Assembly: GCA_017437785.1 (NCBI GenBank)
Contig: JAFRXH010000069.1
Span: 1 to 32,971 of the forward strand
Origin: Lachnospiraceae bacterium
GTDB lineage: Bacteria > Bacillota > Clostridia > Lachnospirales > Lachnospiraceae
DNA length: 32,971 nt
Direction of reading: 5' to 3'
The notes under the pieces are model-generated. The model was not told where the DNA came from and made no database searches. It saw only the letters and a program-made list of their open reading frames with translations. The translations under genes and the position numbers were made by a program. This document shows, in pieces, positions 8,473 to 15,611 of this stretch (its first letter is position 1; every line of letters starts with the position of its first letter).

Positions 8473-9357
8473 TCATTCCAGCATATTGGGGATATCCGGC
8501 AGCGGCTTAAGCCCTTCTGCTTTATAAAAACGCACGGCGTTTTCTCCCAGGAAAGCATCCTTCTCCGCCTCCGAAAGCTCAGGACTCTCCTCGATAAAAC
8601 GCAGCGCCGAGCGGTAGGTCAGATCCGTCATCGTGCGCGGATAATCGCTTCCCCACATCAGCTTATCCATACCGCAGATATCACGTGCTTCCAGTATTGC
8701 TTTGACAGCGGAAGGATACGGATAGAATTCATGATGAAAAAGCCAGGTAAGTCCTCCGCTCTCAATATATACATTCTTATTGCATGCAAGAGCTATCTGT
8801 TTCTGCCATCCCTTAGTCGTTACCATCCCGAAGTGCCCTATAGTCACACGCAGATCGGGGCAGGCATCTATGATATATTGCATATCATCCGTCTGTGCAT
8901 CTCCGTCTGCCAGATCAAGTCCGACAAATTTACCGGATGCCTCTATACGTTTAAACACGCTAAGGAGCTTCTTAAGATCACTGTCCTTAAGCCTCCCTGC
9001 ACAGATCTTTATGCCGTCGAATCCCTCTAAGGCAAAATCGTCACGTTCCTCATAAAGTGAACATATACGGAATCTGTCGGGATAGCTTTTGCGTGCCTTA
9101 AGAAGATATCCGTCCTGATTTCCGTCGATATATTCCTGGGTCACCACACACATATTTACCCGTGCATAATCCATGTTTGCGATAAGCCGCTCCGAAGTAT
9201 TACTGTTATCCTCCATATACGGCGGCATCATCTGCCTGCGCACGCCTTCAAAGTCCGCTATACCGTTTCCCACGCCATATACAGGCTTCCCTCCGGCACG
9301 CCCGTTTTGCTTTTCCCACAGATGAACATGTGCATCAATGATGATCCTCTCACTCAT
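8473..9357 (-). CDS. Amidohydrolase-2 family sugar lactonase (L-galactono/L-fuconolactonase type)
   Basis: A 294-residue TIM-barrel amidohydrolase of the COG3618-like group. HVHLW at residues 10-14 supplies the metal ligands His10 and His12, GHFG gives His175, and WGSDYPR gives the catalytic Asp238. Characterised relatives open aldonolactones such as L-fuconolactone, L-rhamnonolactone and galactarolactone. Its start overlaps the UxaA stop by four bases (ATGA), so it is translationally coupled into the operon. With a sugar dehydrogenase upstream, the predicted job is hydrolysis of L-galactono-lactone to L-galactonate. The lactone identity is inferred from the neighbours; related decarboxylases share the fold, so a different reaction cannot be excluded. 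Confidence 0.8.
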   Translation of the reverse strand: MSERIIIDAHVHLWEKQNGRAGGKPVYGVGNGIADFEGVRRQMMPPYMEDNSNTSERLIANMDYARVNMCVVTQEYIDGNQDGYLLKARKSYPDRFRICSLYEERDDFALEGFDGIKICAGRLKDSDLKKLLSVFKRIEASGKFVGLDLADGDAQTDDMQYIIDACPDLRVTIGHFGMVTTKGWQKQIALACNKNVYIESGGLTWLFHHEFYPYPSAVKAILEARDICGMDKLMWGSDYPRTMTDLTYRSALRFIEESPELSEAEKDAFLGENAVRFYKAEGLKPLPDIPNMLE

Positions 9358-10745
9358 AATGTTACCCCATCCTTAAAGATCGCGATCTCGCGGTATGCGT
9401 TACGCTCGTTTTCGGTTTCCTTTCCTTCCGCCACCTCAAGGCAGTACTCAATAAAATCTTTTTGCAGATCCACGCCGTCTATCATCGGCCCCGCATCAAA
9501 ATCTATCCAGTTAGATTTCCGTCTGCTGATATCGCGATTGGTACCTATCTTAACCGTAGGAACAGGCGCTCCCAGCGGTGTCCCCCGTCCGGTCGAAAAG
9601 AGTATCATATGACATCCTGCCGCTGTCAGATTTGTCACTGCCACCATATCATTACCCGGCCCGTTTAAAAGGTTTAAGCCGTTCTTTCTGACCGTATCCC
9701 CGTATGTCAGCACATCGACCACCGGCGAAGTCCCGCCCTTTTGCGTACATCCGAGTGACTTCTCCTCAAGTGTTGTGATGCCCCCCGCCTTGTTGCCCGG
9801 TGAAGGATTCTCATAGATCACCTGATCGTGTCTGGTGTAATAATCCTTAAAGTCATTGATAAGCCTTACGGTCTTATCAAACACCGCAGCGTCTGTGCAG
9901 CGGTTCATAAGTATCTGCTCTGCGCCAAACATCTCCGGCACTTCCGTCAGGACAGTGCTCCCTCCCTGTCCGCACAGCCAGTCGGAGAACATGCCGATCA
10001 AAGGATTGGCAGTTATTCCCGAAAAGCCGTCGGAGCCTCCGCACTTTAAACCAACTCTCAGTCTTGATACCGGTACGCTCACCCTCTTATCGGCGGAAGC
10101 TGTTTTTTTTAGCTCCGTGATCAGCCTTATCCCCTCTTCTATCTCATTCTCAAAAGACTGGGCATTCAGAAACTTTACCCGGTCTTCGTCAACAGTTCCA
10201 AGGACTTTCTTAAATTCATCAATATTATTATTCTCACATCCCAGCCCCAGTACCAGTACTCCTCCGGCATTGGGATGTCTTACCAGTCCCCGCAGTATCT
10301 TCTGCGTAGTCTCATGATCCCCGCCAAGCTGCGAGCAGCCGTAAGGATGGGTGAAGCAGAATGCACCGCTGCGCCGGGAAAGCTCTTCAGCTGTCTTGTT
10401 CACACAGCCGACAGTATTGATGATCCATATGTCATTACGGATACCGATATTTCCGTCAGCCCTCTCATAAGCCATGACAGTCCGTCCCTCTGTGTCTGCA
10501 CATGCTACGTCCTTATGCAGCGCAGCATCAGGTTCGTACTTATAATCCAGCTTACCGCTAAGGCTTGTAGCCATATTATGTGTATGGACGTGTTCTCCTT
10601 TTTGAATGTCAGCCGTGGCATGCCCTATAGGAAAGCCGTACTTGATGATATCCTCCCCCTTACGGATATCGCTTAAAGCGCTCTTGTGCCCTGTCTCTGT
10701 ATCCACAGCCACATTATCCGAAGGATGTATCTTTAATAAGCTCAT
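9354..10745 (-). CDS. uxaA: Altronate dehydratase UxaA
   Basis: A 463-residue two-domain protein: an N-terminal SAF domain (about residues 8-75, with GHATADIQKGEHVHTHNM) and the large UxaA catalytic domain from about 90. Key motifs are FTHPYGCSQLGGDHE at 131-145, VLGLGCENN, NPSPGNKAGGITTLEEKSLG and STGRGTPLGAPVPTVKIGTN. E. coli UxaA is about 495 residues, so this is a normal full-length form. It dehydrates D-altronate to 2-keto-3-deoxy-D-gluconate using an iron cofactor. ATGA overlaps link it to uxaB upstream and the lactonase downstream. The downstream KDG kinase and aldolase are absent from the window and must be encoded elsewhere. Galactarate/altronate-type relatives share the fold, but adjacency to UxaB makes altronate the best call. 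Confidence 0.93.
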   Translation of the reverse strand: MSLLKIHPSDNVAVDTETGHKSALSDIRKGEDIIKYGFPIGHATADIQKGEHVHTHNMATSLSGKLDYKYEPDAALHKDVACADTEGRTVMAYERADGNIGIRNDIWIINTVGCVNKTAEELSRRSGAFCFTHPYGCSQLGGDHETTQKILRGLVRHPNAGGVLVLGLGCENNNIDEFKKVLGTVDEDRVKFLNAQSFENEIEEGIRLITELKKTASADKRVSVPVSRLRVGLKCGGSDGFSGITANPLIGMFSDWLCGQGGSTVLTEVPEMFGAEQILMNRCTDAAVFDKTVRLINDFKDYYTRHDQVIYENPSPGNKAGGITTLEEKSLGCTQKGGTSPVVDVLTYGDTVRKNGLNLLNGPGNDMVAVTNLTAAGCHMILFSTGRGTPLGAPVPTVKIGTNRDISRRKSNWIDFDAGPMIDGVDLQKDFIEYCLEVAEGKETENERNAYREIAIFKDGVTL

Positions 10746-12082
10746 GCCAATACCTCTTCAAAAGCTGCTGCCATTCCCTTATCCTGCATGATATCGTAAT
10801 AATGTTCAACTTTATCCGCCATAAAGCTAAGATCCTGTCCCCAGTATTCCTGCTTTGCAAGTATCCCGCGCACAGGTGCGCTCTTCATATAGGCCATTAT
10901 CTCTTCGCCGTCATTACTCTCATCGGTACGGTAAAATGCGATCAGCGCGGAAAGAGAAAAAGTAAGACACTCAGGCAGTTTTCCTCTCTGCTCATAGTAT
11001 TCCAGTATCGTAGGCAGTACCCGCGCTTTAAATTTGCTTACGGAGTTAAGTGCGATGCTAAGGAGCTGATGCTTAACGAAAGGATTGGCAAAACGCTCCA
11101 AAACCGCATTTCCGAAAGGAATATCTTCCTCTTCATGTCCCAGCGTGGGAATGATCTCTTCAAATACCGCCTTATTCAGGAAACGGCTTACCAGCGGATC
11201 ATCCAGGCATTCTTTGACAGTGGAGAGTCCGTACAGCCGTGCTGCCAGTACCATCGAGGTATGTCCGCCGTTTAAGATGCGTACCTTTCTTTTTTTGTAC
11301 GGCTTGACATCATCGGTCCAAATAACATTTATTCCTGCTTTCTTAAGCGGGAAGATATCCTCATGATGTCCCTCGATAACCCACAGGTGAAAGATCTCGG
11401 CAGTATTCATCAGTTTATCATTGCATCCGAGACGCTCTGTAAGCGCCTCCGCTTCATCCTTGGGATATCCCGTACAGATACGGTCCACCAAAGTGTTACA
11501 GAAGTCATTTTCAGTCTCTACCCATTTGCTGAATCCTTCCGGCAGTTCCCAGAGTTTTGCATACTTAAGCACGCATGCCAAAAGCTCTTTTCCGTTATTG
11601 TCTATAAGCTCACACGAAAGTATGGCAAAGCCTCCCAGTCCTGCCTTATAACGTTCATACAAAAGAGCCGTGAGTTTTGCGGGGAAGGATCTGGGAGGAG
11701 CATCCGTTATCTTCTCCGTTCCCAGATACTCTATACCGGCCTCTGTAGTATTCGATATAATGATCTGCATATCCGGATCCCGTGCCAGTTTTAAGTATTC
11801 ATCATAATCGGTATAGGGATCCACACCGCGTGATATGGAATGTACTTCTATACATTCATCTATAACCCTGCCTTCATCTATACCGCGCAGGAACTGGTGA
11901 TATACTCCGTTCTGCTCATTTATCACCGGTATCAGTCCCTTGGCGATAGGCTGTACCACAACGGCTTTCCCGTCGTAGAGCCCCTGCTCGTTCATCTTAT
12001 GTATAAAAACATCCACGAAACTGCGGAGAAAACCGCCTTCTCCGAATTGTATGATCCTCTCTTTGTATTCTGTTATTGCCAT
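10742..12082 (-). CDS. uxaB: Tagaturonate reductase UxaB
   Basis: A 446-residue mannitol-dehydrogenase-family oxidoreductase. From the N-terminus, ERIIQFGEGGFLRSFVD (8-24) is the Rossmann start typical of UxaB, followed by SNTTEAGIEY (110-119), CELIDNNG, TGYPKDE and DDVKPYKKRKVRILNGGHTS (257-276). These match E. coli UxaB much better than UxuB. It reduces D-tagaturonate to D-altronate with NADH. The frame stays open upstream to 12226, but I place the start at 12082 (MAITEYKERI) because family similarity begins there; its ribosome site (GGGCGGTG) is weak. No uxaC is nearby, so its tagaturonate must come from another reaction, presumably the LgoD-like dehydrogenase encoded just upstream. Confidence 0.94.
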   Translation of the reverse strand: MAITEYKERIIQFGEGGFLRSFVDVFIHKMNEQGLYDGKAVVVQPIAKGLIPVINEQNGVYHQFLRGIDEGRVIDECIEVHSISRGVDPYTDYDEYLKLARDPDMQIIISNTTEAGIEYLGTEKITDAPPRSFPAKLTALLYERYKAGLGGFAILSCELIDNNGKELLACVLKYAKLWELPEGFSKWVETENDFCNTLVDRICTGYPKDEAEALTERLGCNDKLMNTAEIFHLWVIEGHHEDIFPLKKAGINVIWTDDVKPYKKRKVRILNGGHTSMVLAARLYGLSTVKECLDDPLVSRFLNKAVFEEIIPTLGHEEEDIPFGNAVLERFANPFVKHQLLSIALNSVSKFKARVLPTILEYYEQRGKLPECLTFSLSALIAFYRTDESNDGEEIMAYMKSAPVRGILAKQEYWGQDLSFMADKVEHYYDIMQDKGMAAAFEEVLA

Positions 12083-12146
12083 TTCATTCACCGCCCTTTT
12101 TTGTTTGTATCCGCCACGGACATGCGGCAGGATATGCCGTTTGCTT

Positions 12147-13169
12147 TTATTTATCACCGATATTGATAAGTACTTTAGCCAGGCTGCCGTCATTGTCTGC
12201 CAAAGCCTTAAACGCCTCATCCGCACGCTCTATAGGATATATATCGCTTACCATATCCAGTACATTGATCTCCCCGGATGCTATAAGGTCGATCACCGCG
12301 CGGAAATCCCGGGGATAGGAATTGCGGCTTCCGAATACATTGAGCTCCTTCTTAAGCAGGACCGAATGCAGGAATGTAGTCTCCTTCTTACCGTTTCCGA
12401 TCAGGATTATATTTGCTGCGAATGCAGCACAGTCTATACATGATAAAAATGTCACCGACTGTCCGCAGGCTTCCACGCACACATCAAAGCCATTTCCTCC
12501 GGTGATGCGCATCGCCTCTTCACGTATATCTTTTTCTTTCGAATTTATCACGCCATCGGCACCAAAGTGAAGTGCTTTTTCAAGTCTTCCGGGTAAGATA
12601 TCTGCCGAATATACTTTAGCTCCCTGAGCTTTTGCCGCGATCAGCGCAAACAGTCCGATCGGGCCGGCACCGACTATCAGCACATTATCTCCGGGTTTGA
12701 CTTCTGCCCGGTGCAGGGCGTGATAACTTATGGTAAAGGGCTCAACCAGTGCAAGTTCTTTTGCTGAGAGTCCTTTTCCGTTATATATCCTCTCAAGCGG
12801 CATCACTATGTATTCACGGAAAGCCCCGTCCCTCTGCACACCCATGGTCTGGTTGTCAGTGCAGCAATTGACAAATCCCCTGCGGCAGGAATAGCACTCC
12901 CCGCAATTAAAATACGGATTGGCTGTCACTATATCTCCGGCTTTAAGGCCTCTGTCGTTTTCGGGCACAGATACGATCTGTGCACTGAACTCATGTCCCG
13001 GGATCCTTGGATAAGTGGTAAAAGGCTGATTGCCTATGTAACTGGCCACATCAGCACCGCATATCCCGCCGTACATTACCTTAAGAAGCGCCTCTCCTTC
13101 CCCGGGCTTGAGCATATCCGTTTCGCCCACATGTATCTTAAAAGGTTCATCTATCATTACTGTTTTCAT
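12147..13169 (-). CDS. Zinc-dependent dehydrogenase, LgoD/YjjN-like (L-galactonate 5-dehydrogenase candidate)
   Basis: A 340-residue medium-chain dehydrogenase, the same length as E. coli LgoD (YjjN). The catalytic zinc ligands are expected at Cys37 (GGICGAD), His59-Glu60 (GHE) and Glu in VEPFTISYHAL. The structural zinc is held by Cys89, Cys92, Cys95 and Cys103. The NAD-binding motif is GAGPIG. Phrases such as GNQPFTTYPRIPGHE and the late FGSRNSYPRDF resemble YjjN as I remember it. LgoD oxidises L-galactonate at C5 to D-tagaturonate, exactly the substrate of UxaB encoded next. The ATG at 13169 follows CGGAGAG. Other polyol or sugar-acid dehydrogenases of this family remain possible; the pathway context is what favours L-galactonate. 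Confidence 0.75.
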   Translation of the reverse strand: MKTVMIDEPFKIHVGETDMLKPGEGEALLKVMYGGICGADVASYIGNQPFTTYPRIPGHEFSAQIVSVPENDRGLKAGDIVTANPYFNCGECYSCRRGFVNCCTDNQTMGVQRDGAFREYIVMPLERIYNGKGLSAKELALVEPFTISYHALHRAEVKPGDNVLIVGAGPIGLFALIAAKAQGAKVYSADILPGRLEKALHFGADGVINSKEKDIREEAMRITGGNGFDVCVEACGQSVTFLSCIDCAAFAANIILIGNGKKETTFLHSVLLKKELNVFGSRNSYPRDFRAVIDLIASGEINVLDMVSDIYPIERADEAFKALADNDGSLAKVLINIGDK

Positions 13170-13235
13170 ATTCTTATCTCTCCGTTCTTTATGATCTGTA
13201 CAATTCCGTGCTTTTTTTTGTTAAACACTGTCCCA

Positions 13236-14450
13236 TCAGGTTCGTGCGGACTGCATATCCACATACTCCGGATTCCATACCACAGCCGTTTTCATCGGCG
13301 CACCTTTTGAATATATACGGTTTTTATAAGCTCCGATCGGATCTTTTGTGAATTCGTCACGGTCTATCAGTTCAACTATCTCATCATAGCTGCTCTTTGC
13401 AAGCAGCTCTATCGCCTTCTCCATATGATCCTGCCTGAAGTTGATCGATCCGAATATCAGATGATTCTCAAAACCAAAAGGCATCGTATCAAACGATATA
13501 TCAGGTCCCAATGAGAAGCTGTTGTAGATACCGTTGCAGCCCAGCACCTTATGCTCAAATGCGATCCTGTGCTCTGAATTGCCTCCGCTGACACCTATAA
13601 ACAGTGTCGCACGTCCGCCCATGCGCTCCACTATCGCTTTTGCAAGATCTTCTTCGCTATCAAAAGTATTACGGAGATACTGCGCATTTGTCTGTCGCAG
13701 GGCAAAGCTTACCTTGGGTGAATCCTCACTGCTCCTTGCCACAAAAAGGACATTAGCGTTTTTGTGCGCCTTAAGTATCAGATCACCGATGAACATGCCC
13801 GTTGTCCCAAGCCCGAATATAACGGTACGCTCAAAGATCTCTTCCTTTGCCGCATCACGCGCCTCCTGTTCGGAACAGCCCAGCCTTTTCATGGTCCTGC
13901 GGAAATTATGTGCGCTTCCCAGATCCTCCATCCTCTCAAGCTGGAAAAGCATGCACGCAAAAGGATCGGGAAATACCATTTTTTTTGCAAACGAAAGATC
14001 AAGCTTTCCGTCTTTTACATAACCGTCGGGTATGCGCAGAAGCATATCCGGGTTAAAATACTGTTTGTCACAGAATAAGCCGTCTGCACCGTCGCATCCG
14101 TATTCAAAATATGTTTCATCTTCGGTATAGCGTGTAGGATCCCAGCTGTCACCGCCGCGGATAAGCACGATGGCAAAGCGATTTTCCGAAGGGACCCAGA
14201 CGATACCCTCATGTCCGTTGATAAGACGGTTGCGCCCTTTCGGGAACTTGGGACCTAAGAGTCCTTTGCTTCCCATGTTCATCAGTTCATTATCCGTGCC
14301 GCAGAATCCGACCATTACAGGTTCACAGAGCACGCCATCTTTTTCTTCCTCACCGCGCAGTCTCCTGCGGCGCACGTTTTCGATCTCCACATCACCGTAT
14401 ACCAACGGCTTATCGGGGTCATTCTGAAAATATGTTCCCTTAACTATCAT
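13236..14450 (-). CDS. Divergent MDR sugar dehydrogenase (glucose-dehydrogenase-like), candidate aldose 1-dehydrogenase
   Basis: A 404-residue medium-chain dehydrogenase resembling the archaeal-type glucose dehydrogenase branch. VGFCGTDNELM (Cys50) and NGHEG (His80, Glu81) are the catalytic zinc motifs, and VIFGLGTTGMFIGDLI the Rossmann turn (GLGTTG at 213-218). The region that usually holds four clustered structural-zinc cysteines has only Cys119 and Cys127 in a rewritten segment. First gene of the operon, 66 bases before the LgoD-like gene and divergent from the AraC regulator. Predicted role: oxidise an aldose at C1 to its lactone, the substrate of the lactonase. Start codons at 14474, 14456 and 14450 are possible; GAGG nine bases before 14450 favours the last. 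The substrate is inference. Confidence 0.72.
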   Translation of the reverse strand: MIVKGTYFQNDPDKPLVYGDVEIENVRRRRLRGEEEKDGVLCEPVMVGFCGTDNELMNMGSKGLLGPKFPKGRNRLINGHEGIVWVPSENRFAIVLIRGGDSWDPTRYTEDETYFEYGCDGADGLFCDKQYFNPDMLLRIPDGYVKDGKLDLSFAKKMVFPDPFACMLFQLERMEDLGSAHNFRRTMKRLGCSEQEARDAAKEEIFERTVIFGLGTTGMFIGDLILKAHKNANVLFVARSSEDSPKVSFALRQTNAQYLRNTFDSEEDLAKAIVERMGGRATLFIGVSGGNSEHRIAFEHKVLGCNGIYNSFSLGPDISFDTMPFGFENHLIFGSINFRQDHMEKAIELLAKSSYDEIVELIDRDEFTKDPIGAYKNRIYSKGAPMKTAVVWNPEYVDMQSART

Positions 14451-14480
14451 CCGCATATACCTCTTTCCTGACATTAAGTA

Positions 14481-14510
14481 TGATCTGATACGTGATGATC
14501 CGTCAGATCA
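14481..14510. repeat. Inverted repeat in the araC/dehydrogenase intergenic region
   Basis: TGATCTGA (14481-14488) and TCAGATCA (14503-14510) form a perfect 8-bp inverted repeat with 22-bp centre spacing, two helical turns. It lies between the dehydrogenase start and its candidate promoters, so a repressor or AraC-type binding site is plausible. Nothing here proves binding. Confidence 0.4.
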
Positions 14511-14515
14511 CTATC

Positions 14516-14574
14516 ATTTTACTCTTCATACCTGCCAAGGCAAAGTGGAGCATGTGCCCTGTTTTGACATTATA
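14516..14574 (-). promoter_or_regulatory. Candidate promoters of the L-galactose-type operon
   Basis: Two minus-strand options exist. A perfect TATAAT at 14569-14574 lacks any recognisable -35, as expected for an activator-dependent promoter. A second option is TTGCCT (14538-14543) with TAAAAT (14516-14521) at 16-bp spacing. The first sits inside a small dyad, GACAT-N3-ATGTC (14566-14578). The divergent AraC-type protein is the likely regulator. Confidence 0.4.
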
Positions 14575-14597
14575 TGTCGCCTTTTCGCAGATTATTC

Positions 14598-14627
14598 TTG
14601 ACAGATCCCGGCACCAAAAGCTAACAT
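14598..14627 (+). promoter_or_regulatory. Candidate promoter of the AraC-type regulator gene
   Basis: A perfect TTGACA at 14598-14603 is followed after 18 bases by TAACAT (14622-14627), on the plus strand. This leaves a leader of about 65 nt before the ATG at 14699. Confidence 0.45.
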
Positions 14628-14698
14628 ATAGCATGCAGATGCTTTTTATGCAGACACTTTTCTGCTATTATTATCCGGAATCCGGAGCGGGAGTTTTT

Positions 14699-15544
14699 AT
14701 GAAATACCGTAACTTAAGTCTCAGCTTTACAATGGATGATGTTACCTTCAATGTCCTGAGTATAAGCAACGAACAGATGCTTAATACGATCCCGAAACAC
14801 AGCCACAGCCGCAACAGCTACGAGCTGCATTACATTTCATACGGCTGCGGGACACTGATCGCTGATGATGCTGCTTACAGTATCACTCCGGGTACTTTCT
14901 TTATGACCGGTCCGCAGGTTATGCACGAACAGATCCCCGACCCTGATGATCCTATGCGTGAATACGGGGTTTATCTTAAAGTAAGGCTGCCGCGTAACGG
15001 TACTAAAAGCAGGCTTCTTAAGCGTTTTCTGCAGCAGTCTTTTTATTTCGGTACCGCAGGTATTGAATTCTATGATCTGATGAAAAGAATGACGTACGAA
15101 CTCGAACAGAATCCGGACGGTCAGCAGCTGATGCTTTCGGCCCTTCTTGAAGAACTTATCGTTATGGTATCAAGACTCTATCTTACCACGGCAGACGGTG
15201 CGGCAAACGAAAGTGCCGCTGCTTTTCACTCCCCCGACGACCAGACCTATCTTATCATCGAGGAAGCTTTTTTATACAACTACCGTGATATAACCCTTGA
15301 CAGCTTATCCGGACTTCTGAGCTTAAGCCGACGCCAGACGGAACGGCTTCTTAAACAGCATTACAACAAGACTTTTCTTCAAAAGAAAAAAGAGGCCCGC
15401 ATGTCGGCCGCCTGCATCTTATTACAGGAAGCCGGCAAAAGCATTGCCTCTGTTGCTTACGAACTCGGCTATTCATCGCCGGAGCATTTCACCCATGCGT
15501 TCAAAAGCTATTATAATATCTCACCTTCAATGTACGGGAAATGA
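14699..15544 (+). CDS. AraC-family transcriptional regulator
   Basis: A 281-residue regulator with an N-terminal cupin sensor domain (PKHSHSRNSYELHYISYGCG) and a C-terminal double helix-turn-helix (LDSLSGLLSLSRRQTERLLK, then IASVAYELGYSSPEHFTHAF, ending NISPSMYGK). The frame is open upstream to 14492, but I choose 14699 because GGGAG lies five bases before it and the upstream residues are not family-like. Divergent from the six-gene sugar operon, it probably activates that operon in response to the sugar or a pathway intermediate. The inverted repeat at 14481-14510 and the -35-less TATAAT at 14569 are the places to look for its sites. Confidence 0.9.
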   Translation: MKYRNLSLSFTMDDVTFNVLSISNEQMLNTIPKHSHSRNSYELHYISYGCGTLIADDAAYSITPGTFFMTGPQVMHEQIPDPDDPMREYGVYLKVRLPRNGTKSRLLKRFLQQSFYFGTAGIEFYDLMKRMTYELEQNPDGQQLMLSALLEELIVMVSRLYLTTADGAANESAAAFHSPDDQTYLIIEEAFLYNYRDITLDSLSGLLSLSRRQTERLLKQHYNKTFLQKKKEARMSAACILLQEAGKSIASVAYELGYSSPEHFTHAFKSYYNISPSMYGK

Positions 15545-15567
15545 CCCTTTTGTGTGTCCGGTCATTT
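15539..15567 (+). terminator. Weak stem-loop at the 3' end of the araC gene
   Basis: AAATGACC (15539-15546) pairs with GGTCATTT (15560-15567) across a 13-nt loop, overlapping the stop codon. Only a short, mixed T stretch follows on plus and none on minus, so terminator function is uncertain. It is the only structure I see between the convergent araC and ABC-F genes. Confidence 0.35.
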
Positions 15568-15611
15568 CTGTTTGCTCTCAAAAAACGCATTAAGTTTCCT
15601 GCCATTAAAAC

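Noticed and set aside
8008-14474. Standard galacturonate catabolic operon
   Set aside because: uxaC and a hexuronate transporter are missing, while two MDR dehydrogenases, a lactonase and a mutarotase are present, none of which galacturonate breakdown needs.
14492-14698. N-terminal extension of the AraC-type regulator
   Set aside because: The extra residues are not family-like, overlap the intergenic promoters, and a good ribosome site precedes the ATG at 14699.
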